Assembly (NCBI GenBank): GCA_041481485.1
Contig: JBGPBY010000001.1
Coordinates: 1 to 59,833, forward strand
From: JBGPBY01 sp041481485
GTDB taxonomy: Bacteria > Acidobacteriota > Terriglobia > 20CM-2-55-15
Length of the DNA stretch: 59,833 bases
Direction: 5' to 3'
Shown: piece by piece, positions 1 through 6,918 of the stretch
How the letters are laid out: the number at the start of each line of letters is the position of its first letter
How positions within the stretch are numbered: the stretch's first letter is position 1
Made by a program: the position numbers and the translations under genes
Notes under the pieces: generated by a model
What the model was told of the DNA's origin: nothing
The model's database searches: none
The model's input: only the letters and a program-made list of their open reading frames with translations

Positions 1-425
1 ACATGTTTTATCCACGTCCGCCGGGCAATTCCGCAGTACTCAATTTTGAATGCCCGGGCTCCCAGCTTGTCAAAGAAGTCTGCGCTTTCTTCGTCAGATG
101 GCGAGGCGAACATTGCGATTTCCGCACGCCGGGCTTCCTGGAATACTGCTCGCAGGGAATCCAAAGATAATTCAGGATTCCGAAACTCGATTTGAAGCTT
201 CAGCCCCTGCCCGGCATATGTCCTGGCGGGATGCGTGTCCGCGACTCGTTCTATGTGAAACCCCTGAAACTTCACCGCATCGGCTCCCGCCCACTTCGCG
301 GCGCGAACCAGCGCGAGAGCCTGTTCCTTTGAACCGCCGTGGTTCAGCCCGGCTTCAGCAATCACATAGACGCGTTTGGGATCATTCCTGAGCAGTCCGG
401 AAATGTTTACTGAAGCCGCTTCCAT
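1..425 (-). CDS. NeuB-type sialic acid synthase-like protein (partial, 3' end outside window)
   Basis: Only the first 141 codons are present; the rest lies beyond the left edge. The start is an ATG preceded by a GGAGG ribosome site. The protein has the N-terminal signature of the NeuB/PseI/LegI family: VIAEAGLNHGG near residue 22, then AGADAVKFQ and FASPSDEESADFF. Enzymes of this family condense phosphoenolpyruvate with an N-acetyl hexosamine to make nonulosonic acids such as sialic, legionaminic or pseudaminic acid. It follows the 188-residue unknown gene by 14 bp and is probably in its operon. Beside flagellar genes, a role in flagellin or surface glycan synthesis is a reasonable inference. 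The exact sugar cannot be told from this fragment. Confidence 0.8.
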   Translation of the reverse strand, partial: MEAASVNISGLLRNDPKRVYVIAEAGLNHGGSKEQALALVRAAKWAGADAVKFQGFHIERVADTHPARTYAGQGLKLQIEFRNPELSLDSLRAVFQEARRAEIAMFASPSDEESADFFDKLGARAFKIEYCGIARRTWIKH

Positions 426-439
426 TACTCCCTCCAGTT

Positions 440-1006
440 TCAACCGATTCGGACGCGAGTTTGCTCCACCGTATCGTGACAGGACTCCAGTATTGGAGCG
501 ACGTCGCGTTCAAGAATTTCGCAGACGGAAGTCTGGATCAAATCCTCCTGCACCACATTCAACTGGCCGATGGCGGCTTCCAGACCATCCATCACCTCAG
601 GCGCTCCCATCCAGCCAAGGTTTCGCGACAACGCCATTAAGAGGACATGGATCGATTTCAAAGCCTGGATCAATTGAACCAAAGCCCCGGCCTCATCTCT
701 GCTCGCGAACTGGTGAACGATGCTTTGGGTGATTTCCAGAGCCAGAGCCAATTCAGAGTGCAATTCGGACAGATTTTCCCGGATCACATCACCAAGCTCA
801 TCGCATTCGATTTCGACAAATCCCATATCTTCGAGTGTGCCGGTCAACAGACGTGGCTGGCGGAAGTGCATTTCCTGGACGCCGTTCAGGCGCACACGAG
901 ATATGCAATGCCCTGGCTGTATTTGGTGGCTTTCTAGCCAGTCCAGAAGACCTTGCCAGCTTGAGATTTCGGCTGGCGGGTTGATTTTTGTTCCGTTAAG
1001 TTTCAT
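440..1006 (-). CDS. hypothetical protein (188 aa) in neuB-like operon
   Basis: I do not recognise this family. The start chosen is the ATG that overlaps the stop of the upstream small gene as ATGA, which suggests translational coupling; an in-frame ATG 6 bp upstream is also possible. The first ~70 residues look like a small alpha/beta module containing the repeated phrase RLNGVQE/KLNGTKI, followed by about 110 residues of amphipathic helix rich in Leu, Glu and Gln, ending in acidic helices with two Cys. There is no signal peptide or membrane segment. It is followed by the NeuB-like gene and faces flgN, so a flagellar or glycosylation accessory role is possible but unproven. Confidence 0.6.
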   Translation of the reverse strand: MKLNGTKINPPAEISSWQGLLDWLESHQIQPGHCISRVRLNGVQEMHFRQPRLLTGTLEDMGFVEIECDELGDVIRENLSELHSELALALEITQSIVHQFASRDEAGALVQLIQALKSIHVLLMALSRNLGWMGAPEVMDGLEAAIGQLNVVQEDLIQTSVCEILERDVAPILESCHDTVEQTRVRIG

Positions 1007-1188
1007 TTCCATATGAAATCGATTGCTCCGTGAAACCATTGCGATCTTTGTTCGATGTCTCTCCGTCGTCCAACTTGGTGGACAAATACTTCGAAATACA
1101 ACTGGAAGCTCGGCATTCGATTCCCGGAAACTTGCCGTTCGACCCATAGTTCCGCGGCCTGAAATACCGTCAACGCGTTGACTTCCAT
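1003..1188 (-). CDS. small hypothetical protein (61 aa), first gene of neuB-like operon
   Basis: This is a 61-residue open frame whose TGA stop overlaps the ATG of the next gene by 4 bp. That spacing, also seen at other real gene junctions in this window, is the main argument that it is genuine. The product is aromatic-rich and mixed in charge (for example AAELWVERQ and FQLYFEVFVHQ), with no recognised motif. No good Shine-Dalgarno precedes the ATG, so the start is uncertain. It could also be the tail of a decayed gene. Confidence 0.4.
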   Translation of the reverse strand: MEVNALTVFQAAELWVERQVSGNRMPSFQLYFEVFVHQVGRRRDIEQRSQWFHGAIDFIWK

Positions 1189-1540
1189 GTGTGCTCTGCT
1201 TTCTGATCGGATCTCAAGGCAAAATCGGAAAATGCGTTTTGATCATGACAATTCAAAGTGTTAAAGGGAAATCTCAAGAAGACTTCCGAGCTCTCGGATG
1301 ACCAGCGATTAGCCAAATTTATGACATTCTCCCAACGCGGTCCCAATGTAATCCCTTTCGATCTCAGTAATTTGCACACGGAAAGCTGACGAGTCCCGCG
1401 GTCTAAAAGCACTTGCCGGACCAAAGAATTGAATCGGATTCTGACCTAAAGGTTCCTCAGTTCGGATTCGATGTAGAGATGTGCGCGGCAGAGTCGCGCG
1501 GTCAAGAGCCCAGGTCGGCTCAAACTAAGGAGAGGTTGTT
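1189..1540. other. 352-bp intergenic region between divergent neuB-like operon and flgN-like gene
   Basis: The region holds divergent upstream regions. On the plus strand a possible flagellar sigma-28 site is TAAAGGTT at 1447-1454 followed after 12 bp by TTCGATGT at 1467-1474; the -35 half fits the TAAAGTTT consensus well, the -10 half only at CGAT. On the minus strand I see no convincing promoter. The one open frame here (minus strand, 1170-1424) has no ribosome site or recognisable motif and is not called as a gene. Confidence 0.3.
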
Positions 1541-1885
1541 TTGAACGGAACTCAGATTTTAAATGCGCTGGAACGAGAGCGTACGCTTCTCAGGGAATTC
1601 CGCAGACTCTCTGAACAACAATTGGTATTGATGGAATCTGAAAACCTGGAAGCGGTAAACCGGTTGTTGGACCGCAGGGAAGACCTAATGCTCGAGCTCT
1701 CTGCCGTGGAAGCAACCCTGGGTACATGGATCGAACAAATCCGGTCCAATCCGACGATTTCAACCGCCGTGCTGCGCGAGCTCCGCACCATCAATGACGA
1801 TATTGTTCAGCTGGCGAATCAGGTTGTCGAGATCGACGAGAAAAGCCATTCACGTCTGGATCACTTAAAATTTCGTAAGCACTGA
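1541..1885 (+). CDS. FlgN-like flagellar chaperone
   Basis: This 114-residue all-helical protein starts at TTG, 5 bp after a strong AAGGAGAGG ribosome site at 1527-1535. Its layout of a Leu/Glu/Arg-rich heptad pattern over nearly the whole length, with RREDLMLEL around residue 43, matches FlgN/FliT-type export chaperones. FlgN keeps the hook-filament junction proteins FlgK and FlgL soluble before export. No flgM, flgK or flgL is adjacent, and the gene converges on csrA, so the usual flgN-flgK-flgL-fliW-csrA order has been rearranged. The family call rests on size, helical character and context. Confidence 0.6.
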   Translation: MNGTQILNALERERTLLREFRRLSEQQLVLMESENLEAVNRLLDRREDLMLELSAVEATLGTWIEQIRSNPTISTAVLRELRTINDDIVQLANQVVEIDEKSHSRLDHLKFRKH

Positions 1886-1939
1886 AACCTGAAAGCGGCA
1901 GAAGTTTGAAGGCGAGTCTCCAGGACTATGCCAGAAGGA

Positions 1940-2212
1940 TTATTCCGATTCTTTTGTTGAACTGGAATTTGTGGTTTCCGGACTCAGCACCTTCGTCAGT
2001 GCATCCATCGTTTCCTTATCGGGTATCTGCGACTGGGTCGCAGATATGTTTTCCTTCTTGATCGCCTCATAAATTTCGTAGCGATAGATGGAAATGTGAG
2101 ATGGAGCCTTAATCCCCAGGCGGACGTTATCGCGCCCGATCCGGAGGACCTGAATTTCTATCTCATTCCCGATAATTAGTTTTTCGTCTTTTTTACGGGT
2201 AACAACGAGCAT
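1940..2212 (-). CDS. csrA: carbon storage regulator / translational repressor CsrA
   Basis: The first ~60 residues are a classic CsrA: MLVVTRKKDEKLIIG, then VRLGIKAPSHISIYR. CsrA dimers bind GGA motifs in mRNA leaders and block or alter translation, classically that of flagellin and carbon-storage genes. At 90 residues it is longer than the usual 61-75, with a Ser/Thr-rich acidic tail of about 25 residues after the conserved core. It lies 107 bp downstream of fliW in the same direction. FliW binds CsrA and inhibits it, so the pair probably forms the usual flagellin feedback switch. The SD is GGAGG, 7 bp before the ATG. Confidence 0.95.
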   Translation of the reverse strand: MLVVTRKKDEKLIIGNEIEIQVLRIGRDNVRLGIKAPSHISIYRYEIYEAIKKENISATQSQIPDKETMDALTKVLSPETTNSSSTKESE

Positions 2213-2219
2213 GCCAAGG

Positions 2220-2231
2220 CCTCCGCGTTCC
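2220..2231 (-). promoter_or_regulatory. two GGA motifs at the csrA ribosome-binding site
   Basis: The csrA leader contains GGA at 2229-2231 (in AAGGAA) and again at 2222-2224 inside the GGAGG Shine-Dalgarno. CsrA dimers are known to bind GGA motifs, often one at the SD and a second nearby, so autoregulation of csrA translation is plausible. The two motifs are only 4 nt apart, closer than the usual optimum for one dimer. Confidence 0.35.
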
Positions 2232-2319
2232 TTGCTGGCTGATGTTGCACTTTAGATCATATTCGAGACTTTTGAAAGCACAAGCAAGGTTTTCTTTCGA
2301 ATTTAGCGGGGGAAATCCT

Positions 2320-2763
2320 TTAGATCATCTGGACAGTTTTATGCAGAGGCTGGCGGGGAGAAAGGGCAACATCCGAAAGAATCACCTGACGGCCAATCAT
2401 TTTGGCGTAGTTTATGATGATCGGCGCCTGAAAGTTTCCGGTGCTGGATTCGGGTGTTGGACCAATGGAACAGATCACAACGGACATCCGGGCTGCCGGA
2501 TCCTCGAGTCCCAGAGCCTCCCATTCCCGCTCCGGAATATGGGAAAGAAAGTCTTTGACGACGAATCTGGGATCCAGGACCATGAATGAAAGATCCGCCC
2601 GGTCCGTGCTTTGCAGGCGCCGGAATGGCGCGATTCCGTCGCTTCCCAGGAAGACAAAACTCTTGCAGTCGCTGAAGCCGATCAATCCCTCTTCGAACAG
2701 GAGAATCGAATCTTCGGAATATGGACCAGTCTCAATTTTCTTATCCATCGCTTCGACGTTCAT
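2320..2763 (-). CDS. fliW: flagellar assembly factor FliW
   Basis: A 147-residue protein with the FliW pattern: LLFEEGLIGFSDCKSF near residue 21, FMVLDPRFV near 60, and the later block APIIINYAKMIGRQV. FliW binds CsrA outside its RNA site and also binds flagellin, so falling flagellin levels release FliW to neutralise CsrA. The first ATG sits directly against an AAGG; a second in-frame ATG 15 bp downstream is possible. It is transcribed toward csrA and diverges from the tannase gene. A sigma-28-like promoter lies just upstream. Confidence 0.92.
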   Translation of the reverse strand: MNVEAMDKKIETGPYSEDSILLFEEGLIGFSDCKSFVFLGSDGIAPFRRLQSTDRADLSFMVLDPRFVVKDFLSHIPEREWEALGLEDPAARMSVVICSIGPTPESSTGNFQAPIIINYAKMIGRQVILSDVALSPRQPLHKTVQMI

Positions 2764-2776
2764 CCTTCGATACCTC

Positions 2777-2803
2777 TTATCGATTTTTTTTCGCTGTTCA
2801 TTA
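2777..2803 (-). promoter_or_regulatory. candidate sigma-28 (FliA) promoter for fliW-csrA
   Basis: Read on the minus strand, TAATGAAC (2803-2796) is followed after exactly 11 bp by ATCGATAA (2784-2777). The enterobacterial FliA consensus is TAAAGTTT, 11 bp, GCCGATAA; the -10 matches at CGATAA and the -35 at three of the four TAAA bases. The predicted transcript would begin only a few bases before the fliW ATG at 2763. Confidence 0.4.
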
Positions 2804-2819
2804 GGACCGCCTATGTAAA

Positions 2820-4364
2820 ATGGCTGCCGTTCGAAGCCGGTCGTTATTTATGAAGATCTTGATCACAACAATGCTGGTGCTCTCGATTTGCAGCCCGCTT
2901 TTTGCGGCCGCTCCCTGCGACAGTCTGAAGTCCCTGAATTTGCCCAATACCAAAGTCACGATGGCCAGCATCGTGAATGCAGGATCGTTCAAGGCGCCAC
3001 GTGCCAAGACCGCGCCCCCACGTCCGCCGGCGGGAACACCTGTCGTGAATCCATTTGAGAAAGTACCGGCATTTTGCCGTATTGCGGCGACCCTGCAACC
3101 CAGCAGCGATTCCCACATCCGGATTGAAGTCTGGCTGCCGTTGATGGGTTGGAATGAGAAGCTAATTTCCGTTGGCAACGGCGGCTGGGCTGGCTCGATA
3201 AGCTATAACGATATGGCACCACCGCTTTCTTCTGGCTATGCCGTGGCCAGTACGGACACCGGACACAGCGGATCGAATGGCGGTTTCGTGAAAGACCATC
3301 CCGAACAGGTGATCGATTTCTCCTATCGGGCGATCCATGAGATGACGAAGGCGGCGAAATCCATCATCGCGGCCTTTTATGAACGCGGTCCCGTTCTGTC
3401 CTATTTCAGCGGATGTTCCACCGGAGGGCGCCAGGCGCTGACGGAGGCGGAACGATATCCTCTCGACTACGATGGGATCGTCGCTGGTGCCGCCGCGGTG
3501 AACAGCAGCCGGCTTCATGCGACGCAAATCTGGTTGGCCCAGCAGGCGAACCGCGACAAGTCCAGTGTGATCCCGGACGACAAACTTAAGGTCCTTCACG
3601 AGGCTGTTATTGGCGCATGTGATTCACTCGACGGTGTAACCGATCGCGTGATCAACGATCCGCGGCAATGCAAGTTTGAACCAGCGGTCCTGCTTTGCAA
3701 AGGCGCGGACACCCCAACGTGTCTGACAGCGTCCCAGGTGGAAACTGCCAAACGCGTCTTTGCCGGACCAGGGGTTTTTCCGGGACTGGAACCCGGAAGT
3801 GAAGGAAGTTGGGGTGGCCGCAACGGAGTGTTGACCACGCCGGTGGGAATTGCTTACGACGAATATCGCTACTTTGTGTTTCAGGGCAAAAAATGGGAAT
3901 ACGAAACACTGAATATCGAACGCGATATTCCTCTGTTTGACAAAGCGATCGGTTCCATCATGAATTCAAGTGACACCAATTTGAAGCCGTATTTCGATCA
4001 TGGTGGAAAGCTGCTGATGTATCACGGGTGGGCAGATCCTGGAATTCCGCCAGGGAACAGCCTTCAATTTTATTCGGACGTCACAAAAAACATTGGGGAC
4101 GCGGCGAAAGCCGCAAATTCTATTCGTCTCTTCATGTTGCCTGGAGTGGGACACTGCCGCGGCGGAGACGGGCCATCCAGTTTCGATGCGATCGGCGCCA
4201 TCGATCAGTGGAGAGCGGCGAACAAGCCGCCCGCATCCATTGTGGCTTCTCTCAAGAAAGACGGAAAAACGGAACGCACGCGGCCGCTTTGCCCTTACCC
4301 GCAATCCGCACAGTATCTGGGTTCGGGCAGCCCCAACGACGCGGCAAACTTTGTGTGCAGGTAA
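2820..4364 (+). CDS. tannase/feruloyl esterase family protein, secreted
   Basis: A 514-residue esterase. A hydrophobic signal sequence (ILITTMLVLSICSPLFA) starts at about residue 12; a second in-frame ATG at 2850 sits right before it and may be the real start. The alpha/beta-hydrolase core has the nucleophile motif SGCSTGGRQ with Ser200, the acid in YHGWADPGIPP, and the His in GVGHC. A Cys stands directly before the catalytic Ser and another directly after the His, which is the CS-D-HC disulfide arrangement of the fungal tannase/feruloyl esterase/MHETase family. It probably cleaves aromatic ester bonds of plant material in the periplasm or outside the cell. Substrate unknown. Confidence 0.85.
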   Translation: MAAVRSRSLFMKILITTMLVLSICSPLFAAAPCDSLKSLNLPNTKVTMASIVNAGSFKAPRAKTAPPRPPAGTPVVNPFEKVPAFCRIAATLQPSSDSHIRIEVWLPLMGWNEKLISVGNGGWAGSISYNDMAPPLSSGYAVASTDTGHSGSNGGFVKDHPEQVIDFSYRAIHEMTKAAKSIIAAFYERGPVLSYFSGCSTGGRQALTEAERYPLDYDGIVAGAAAVNSSRLHATQIWLAQQANRDKSSVIPDDKLKVLHEAVIGACDSLDGVTDRVINDPRQCKFEPAVLLCKGADTPTCLTASQVETAKRVFAGPGVFPGLEPGSEGSWGGRNGVLTTPVGIAYDEYRYFVFQGKKWEYETLNIERDIPLFDKAIGSIMNSSDTNLKPYFDHGGKLLMYHGWADPGIPPGNSLQFYSDVTKNIGDAAKAANSIRLFMLPGVGHCRGGDGPSSFDAIGAIDQWRAANKPPASIVASLKKDGKTERTRPLCPYPQSAQYLGSGSPNDAANFVCR

Positions 4365-4374
4365 GCTGGCCGGC

Positions 4375-4842
4375 TTATCCGCCAATGGAATCCAGATCGT
4401 CCATTAGAGCCTTCCGATCATCGGCTTCTTCTACCTGATGTACGAGCCGATAGGCGTTTGCCAGATGGCTGGCCATGAGTTCCTTGTTGCCGGAAAGTTT
4501 TTCGGCCCGTGCCAAAGCTTCATAGGCGTAACCGAGAAAGAATGGTTCTTCCTGGCGGCTGTGTTTCAGGCAAAGCTCCCCGTAACGTCGAGCGTCTTCG
4601 ACTCTTCCAATGAGCGCGTAAACTCTTGAGGCTTGCCAATAGCCGATGGAGAGGTTGGTCCTCTTGCAGTCTTCCCGCTGAGTCCAATGCCAGATCGAAG
4701 CCTGAGTCAAACGAATCATTTCTTCGTTTTCTTCCGCAGTGCGCTCAGGCTTGTCAATCAACTCCCAGGCTTTGTTGAAACAGGTGACCGCAAAATAACG
4801 GTGGGCTTTACTCTTATCAAATTCAGGTTCCGCTTTCGACAT
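4375..4842 (-). CDS. hypothetical TPR-like helical protein (155 aa)
   Basis: An all-helical soluble protein with phrases typical of degenerate tetratricopeptide repeats, such as SRVYALIGRVEDARRYGE and GYAYEALARAEKLSGN. No enzyme motif, signal peptide or membrane span is visible. It follows the DHp-only protein by 50 bp on the same strand, so the two are probably co-transcribed. Function not recognised; a scaffold or partner-binding role would fit the fold. Confidence 0.65.
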   Translation of the reverse strand: MSKAEPEFDKSKAHRYFAVTCFNKAWELIDKPERTAEENEEMIRLTQASIWHWTQREDCKRTNLSIGYWQASRVYALIGRVEDARRYGELCLKHSRQEEPFFLGYAYEALARAEKLSGNKELMASHLANAYRLVHQVEEADDRKALMDDLDSIGG

Positions 4843-4892
4843 TTTGGATCTCTCCCAATGCGTTTTCTGTGATTTGAAGTTTTGTTCGTCCC

Positions 4893-5096
4893 TTATCGAA
4901 CGTATCGATCGGAGATCTTCTGTAATAGTTCCCGAACTTCGAGTGTCTTCTCTTCGATAATGCGCGTACGCTCGGCAGCTTTGGGTGAGAGTTGCTCGAG
5001 TTGAAGCAACTCCGACAGCGCGAGAATCACGCCCACACGATTATTGAGATCATGCAACCACTGCCTCAATTCCTGAAGATCGATCTCGTCGGCCAT
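4893..5096 (-). CDS. stand-alone DHp (HisKA-like) domain protein, 67 aa
   Basis: The protein is little more than one helical hairpin. Residues 13-30 read LHDLNNRVGVILALSELL, the H-box of a histidine-kinase dimerisation/phosphotransfer domain with His15 in the phospho-acceptor position, followed by a second helix. There is no ATPase domain, sensor domain or signal peptide, so it cannot phosphorylate itself. It is transcribed away from the NtrC-type regulator, whose start is only 154 bp away. It might relay phosphate, dimerise with a kinase, or act as a decoy; all are inference. The match to HisKA is by pattern only. Confidence 0.6.
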   Translation of the reverse strand: MADEIDLQELRQWLHDLNNRVGVILALSELLQLEQLSPKAAERTRIIEEKTLEVRELLQKISDRYVR

Positions 5097-5194
5097 GCCC
5101 CGCTACTGTAGCACGCCGAAGCCTAGCCAAAATTCTGACGTTGAACTCCCGGCAACCCGCGCCGCCGGGAGACAAATCGCACGAGTCAATTACG

Positions 5195-5222
5195 TTGAAA
5201 ACTCTGGAACCTTATCTATAAT
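5195..5222 (+). promoter_or_regulatory. sigma-70 type promoter for the NtrC-family regulator
   Basis: TTGAAA at 5195-5200, a 16-bp spacer, then a perfect TATAAT at 5217-5222. The start codon is at 5250 with GGAGGA at 5240-5245, so the leader would be about 20 nt. Confidence 0.65.
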
Positions 5223-5249
5223 AGGGAACCTTTTGGCTCGGAGGATCAG

Positions 5250-6746
5250 GTGGATGTAAATCGAGAACATATTCTGGTGGTGGACGATGAAGCGGAACTT
5301 CGCCAGGCAATTGTCGAAACTTTGACGCTGGAAGGTTTTGATGTCGTAGGAGTCTCTTCCGCCGAGGAGGCATCGGAAAAGCTTTTTCAGGCGGCCTATG
5401 ATGTTTTGATTACCGATCATAACCTGCCCGGAAAATCCGGAGTGGATCTGCTCGAGGATACGCTGATGCGTTTTCCTGAAACGATCGGAATTGTCATTAC
5501 CGGATACGGAACCATCGAGACCGCCGTCCAGGCCATCAAACGAGGCGCCTACGACTATCTTGCAAAGCCGTTCAAGCTTGTCGAACTGCCGCTCATGGTT
5601 CGAAAAGGTTTGAAGGAGCGCCGTCTTCGATTTGAAAACCAATACCTTCGCAGTCAGCTCCGAGACAAATATTCCTTTGGCAATATTGTCGGAAGCAGCC
5701 GTTCGATGCATCGAATCTTCCAGCTGATCGAAACGGTTGCGTCGCTGACCAGCACCATCCTGATTCAGGGGGAAACCGGAACCGGCAAGGAGCTGATCGC
5801 CAAGGCGATCCATTTCAACAGTCCGCGTAAAGAGCAGAGGATGGTGAGCATCAACTGCGGAGCAATTCCGGAAAATCTGCTGGAATCTGAACTGTTCGGG
5901 CATGTAAAGGGAGCATTCACCAGCGCAGTCGCGACCCGGATAGGCCGGTTTGAACTCGCCAATGGCGGCACACTGTTTCTCGACGAAATTGGAAACATGC
6001 CGCAAACGCTTCAGGTGAAGCTGCTGCGCGTGTTGCAGGAACGAGAGTTCGAGCGGGTCGGCGGCAACAACACCATTAAATTGGATGTCCGTGTTATTGC
6101 CGCTACCAGCTCCAACCTGCAACAAATGGTGAAAGACGGAACATTCCGCGAAGACCTTTTCTATCGCTTAAACGTCATCCCGATCGAGCTTCCGCCGCTT
6201 CGCGAGCGCCGGGAAGATATTCCCCTTCTGGTCCAGAAGTTCATCAGCCATTTCTGCGAAACACACAAATTAGATGACAAGATCATGTCTCCCCAGGTCA
6301 TGCGGGCATTGATGTACTATGACTGGCCCGGAAATGTCCGCCAATTGGAGAACATCTCCGAGCGCATGGTGGCGCTTACCGGAAACCGCAATGCCATATT
6401 GCCAGTGGATTTACCGGTGGAAATTCAGAGCCGGGATGCGGCCACGTATGTTCCCATGATTGAAATTCCGGAAGAGGGCATCAATCTCCAGAACGTCGTC
6501 ACCGACATGGAGCGGGAATTGATCAGTCAAAGCCTTCGACGAACCAACGGAAACAAAAAGCTCGCAGCAAAACTGTTGAACCTGAAGCGGACGACGCTCA
6601 TCGAAAAAATCAAAAGAATTGGCCTGTTGGAGTCTCCGGGAACGGCCGCAGGGGTTGGGAATTCCGGCAACGACTCGCATGAAGTGCCCAGGCACGATGC
6701 TGCAAAAGACGAACATGCGAAGTCTGCAAGAGGGAATGGGCGTTAG
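5250..6746 (+). CDS. NtrC-family sigma-54-dependent response regulator
   Basis: Three domains in order. A receiver domain (1-120) has acidic DDE at 12-14 and phospho-acceptor Asp56 in LITDHNLP. An AAA+ central domain (about 145-385) has Walker A GETGTGK at 174-180 and Walker B LFLDEIG at 242-248. A C-terminal Fis-type helix-turn-helix (about 438-475) is followed by a disordered tail. GTG start after GGAGGA. Such proteins remodel RNA polymerase-sigma54 when phosphorylated. The sigma54-contact loop, normally GAFTGA, reads GAFTSA here (221-226). No full kinase is adjacent; the nearest two-component element is the divergent 67-residue DHp protein. Confidence 0.93.
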   Translation: MDVNREHILVVDDEAELRQAIVETLTLEGFDVVGVSSAEEASEKLFQAAYDVLITDHNLPGKSGVDLLEDTLMRFPETIGIVITGYGTIETAVQAIKRGAYDYLAKPFKLVELPLMVRKGLKERRLRFENQYLRSQLRDKYSFGNIVGSSRSMHRIFQLIETVASLTSTILIQGETGTGKELIAKAIHFNSPRKEQRMVSINCGAIPENLLESELFGHVKGAFTSAVATRIGRFELANGGTLFLDEIGNMPQTLQVKLLRVLQEREFERVGGNNTIKLDVRVIAATSSNLQQMVKDGTFREDLFYRLNVIPIELPPLRERREDIPLLVQKFISHFCETHKLDDKIMSPQVMRALMYYDWPGNVRQLENISERMVALTGNRNAILPVDLPVEIQSRDAATYVPMIEIPEEGINLQNVVTDMERELISQSLRRTNGNKKLAAKLLNLKRTTLIEKIKRIGLLESPGTAAGVGNSGNDSHEVPRHDAAKDEHAKSARGNGR

Positions 6747-6777
6747 CGGGACTTGAATAAATTCAAATTGTGCGACT

Positions 6778-6855
6778 GTAGGGGCGGTCCGTGACCGCCC
6801 ACAATTCGCAGGATTGCAGACCTCTCAATTGTGGGCGGTCATAGACCGCCCCTAC
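6778..6855. repeat. family A palindromic repeat, copy 1
   Basis: Two hairpins in inverted orientation around a 32-bp centre. The left arm (6778-6800) and right arm (6833-6855) are inverted copies with two mismatches, and each arm itself folds through GGGCGGTC/GACCGCCC. The 32-bp centre matches that of copy 3 (31161-31192) at 27 of 32 positions, so these are copies of one element and not chance palindromes. It lies between two convergent genes and may also act as a bidirectional terminator. No ORF inside. Confidence 0.85.
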
Positions 6856-6918
6856 AATTGGAATTGCATCCGCATTCCGTCGGGAGAGGGATAGGACCGC
6901 GGACTACAGCTTCTGGCT

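Noticed and set aside
1170..1424. 84-codon minus-strand open frame upstream of the 61-aa gene
   Set aside because: No ribosome site, no recognised motif, and it overlaps the better-supported coupled frame.
5190..6125. 311-codon open frame on the minus strand under the NtrC-type gene
   Set aside because: It is antisense to a gene with clear receiver and AAA+ motifs and shows no domain of its own.
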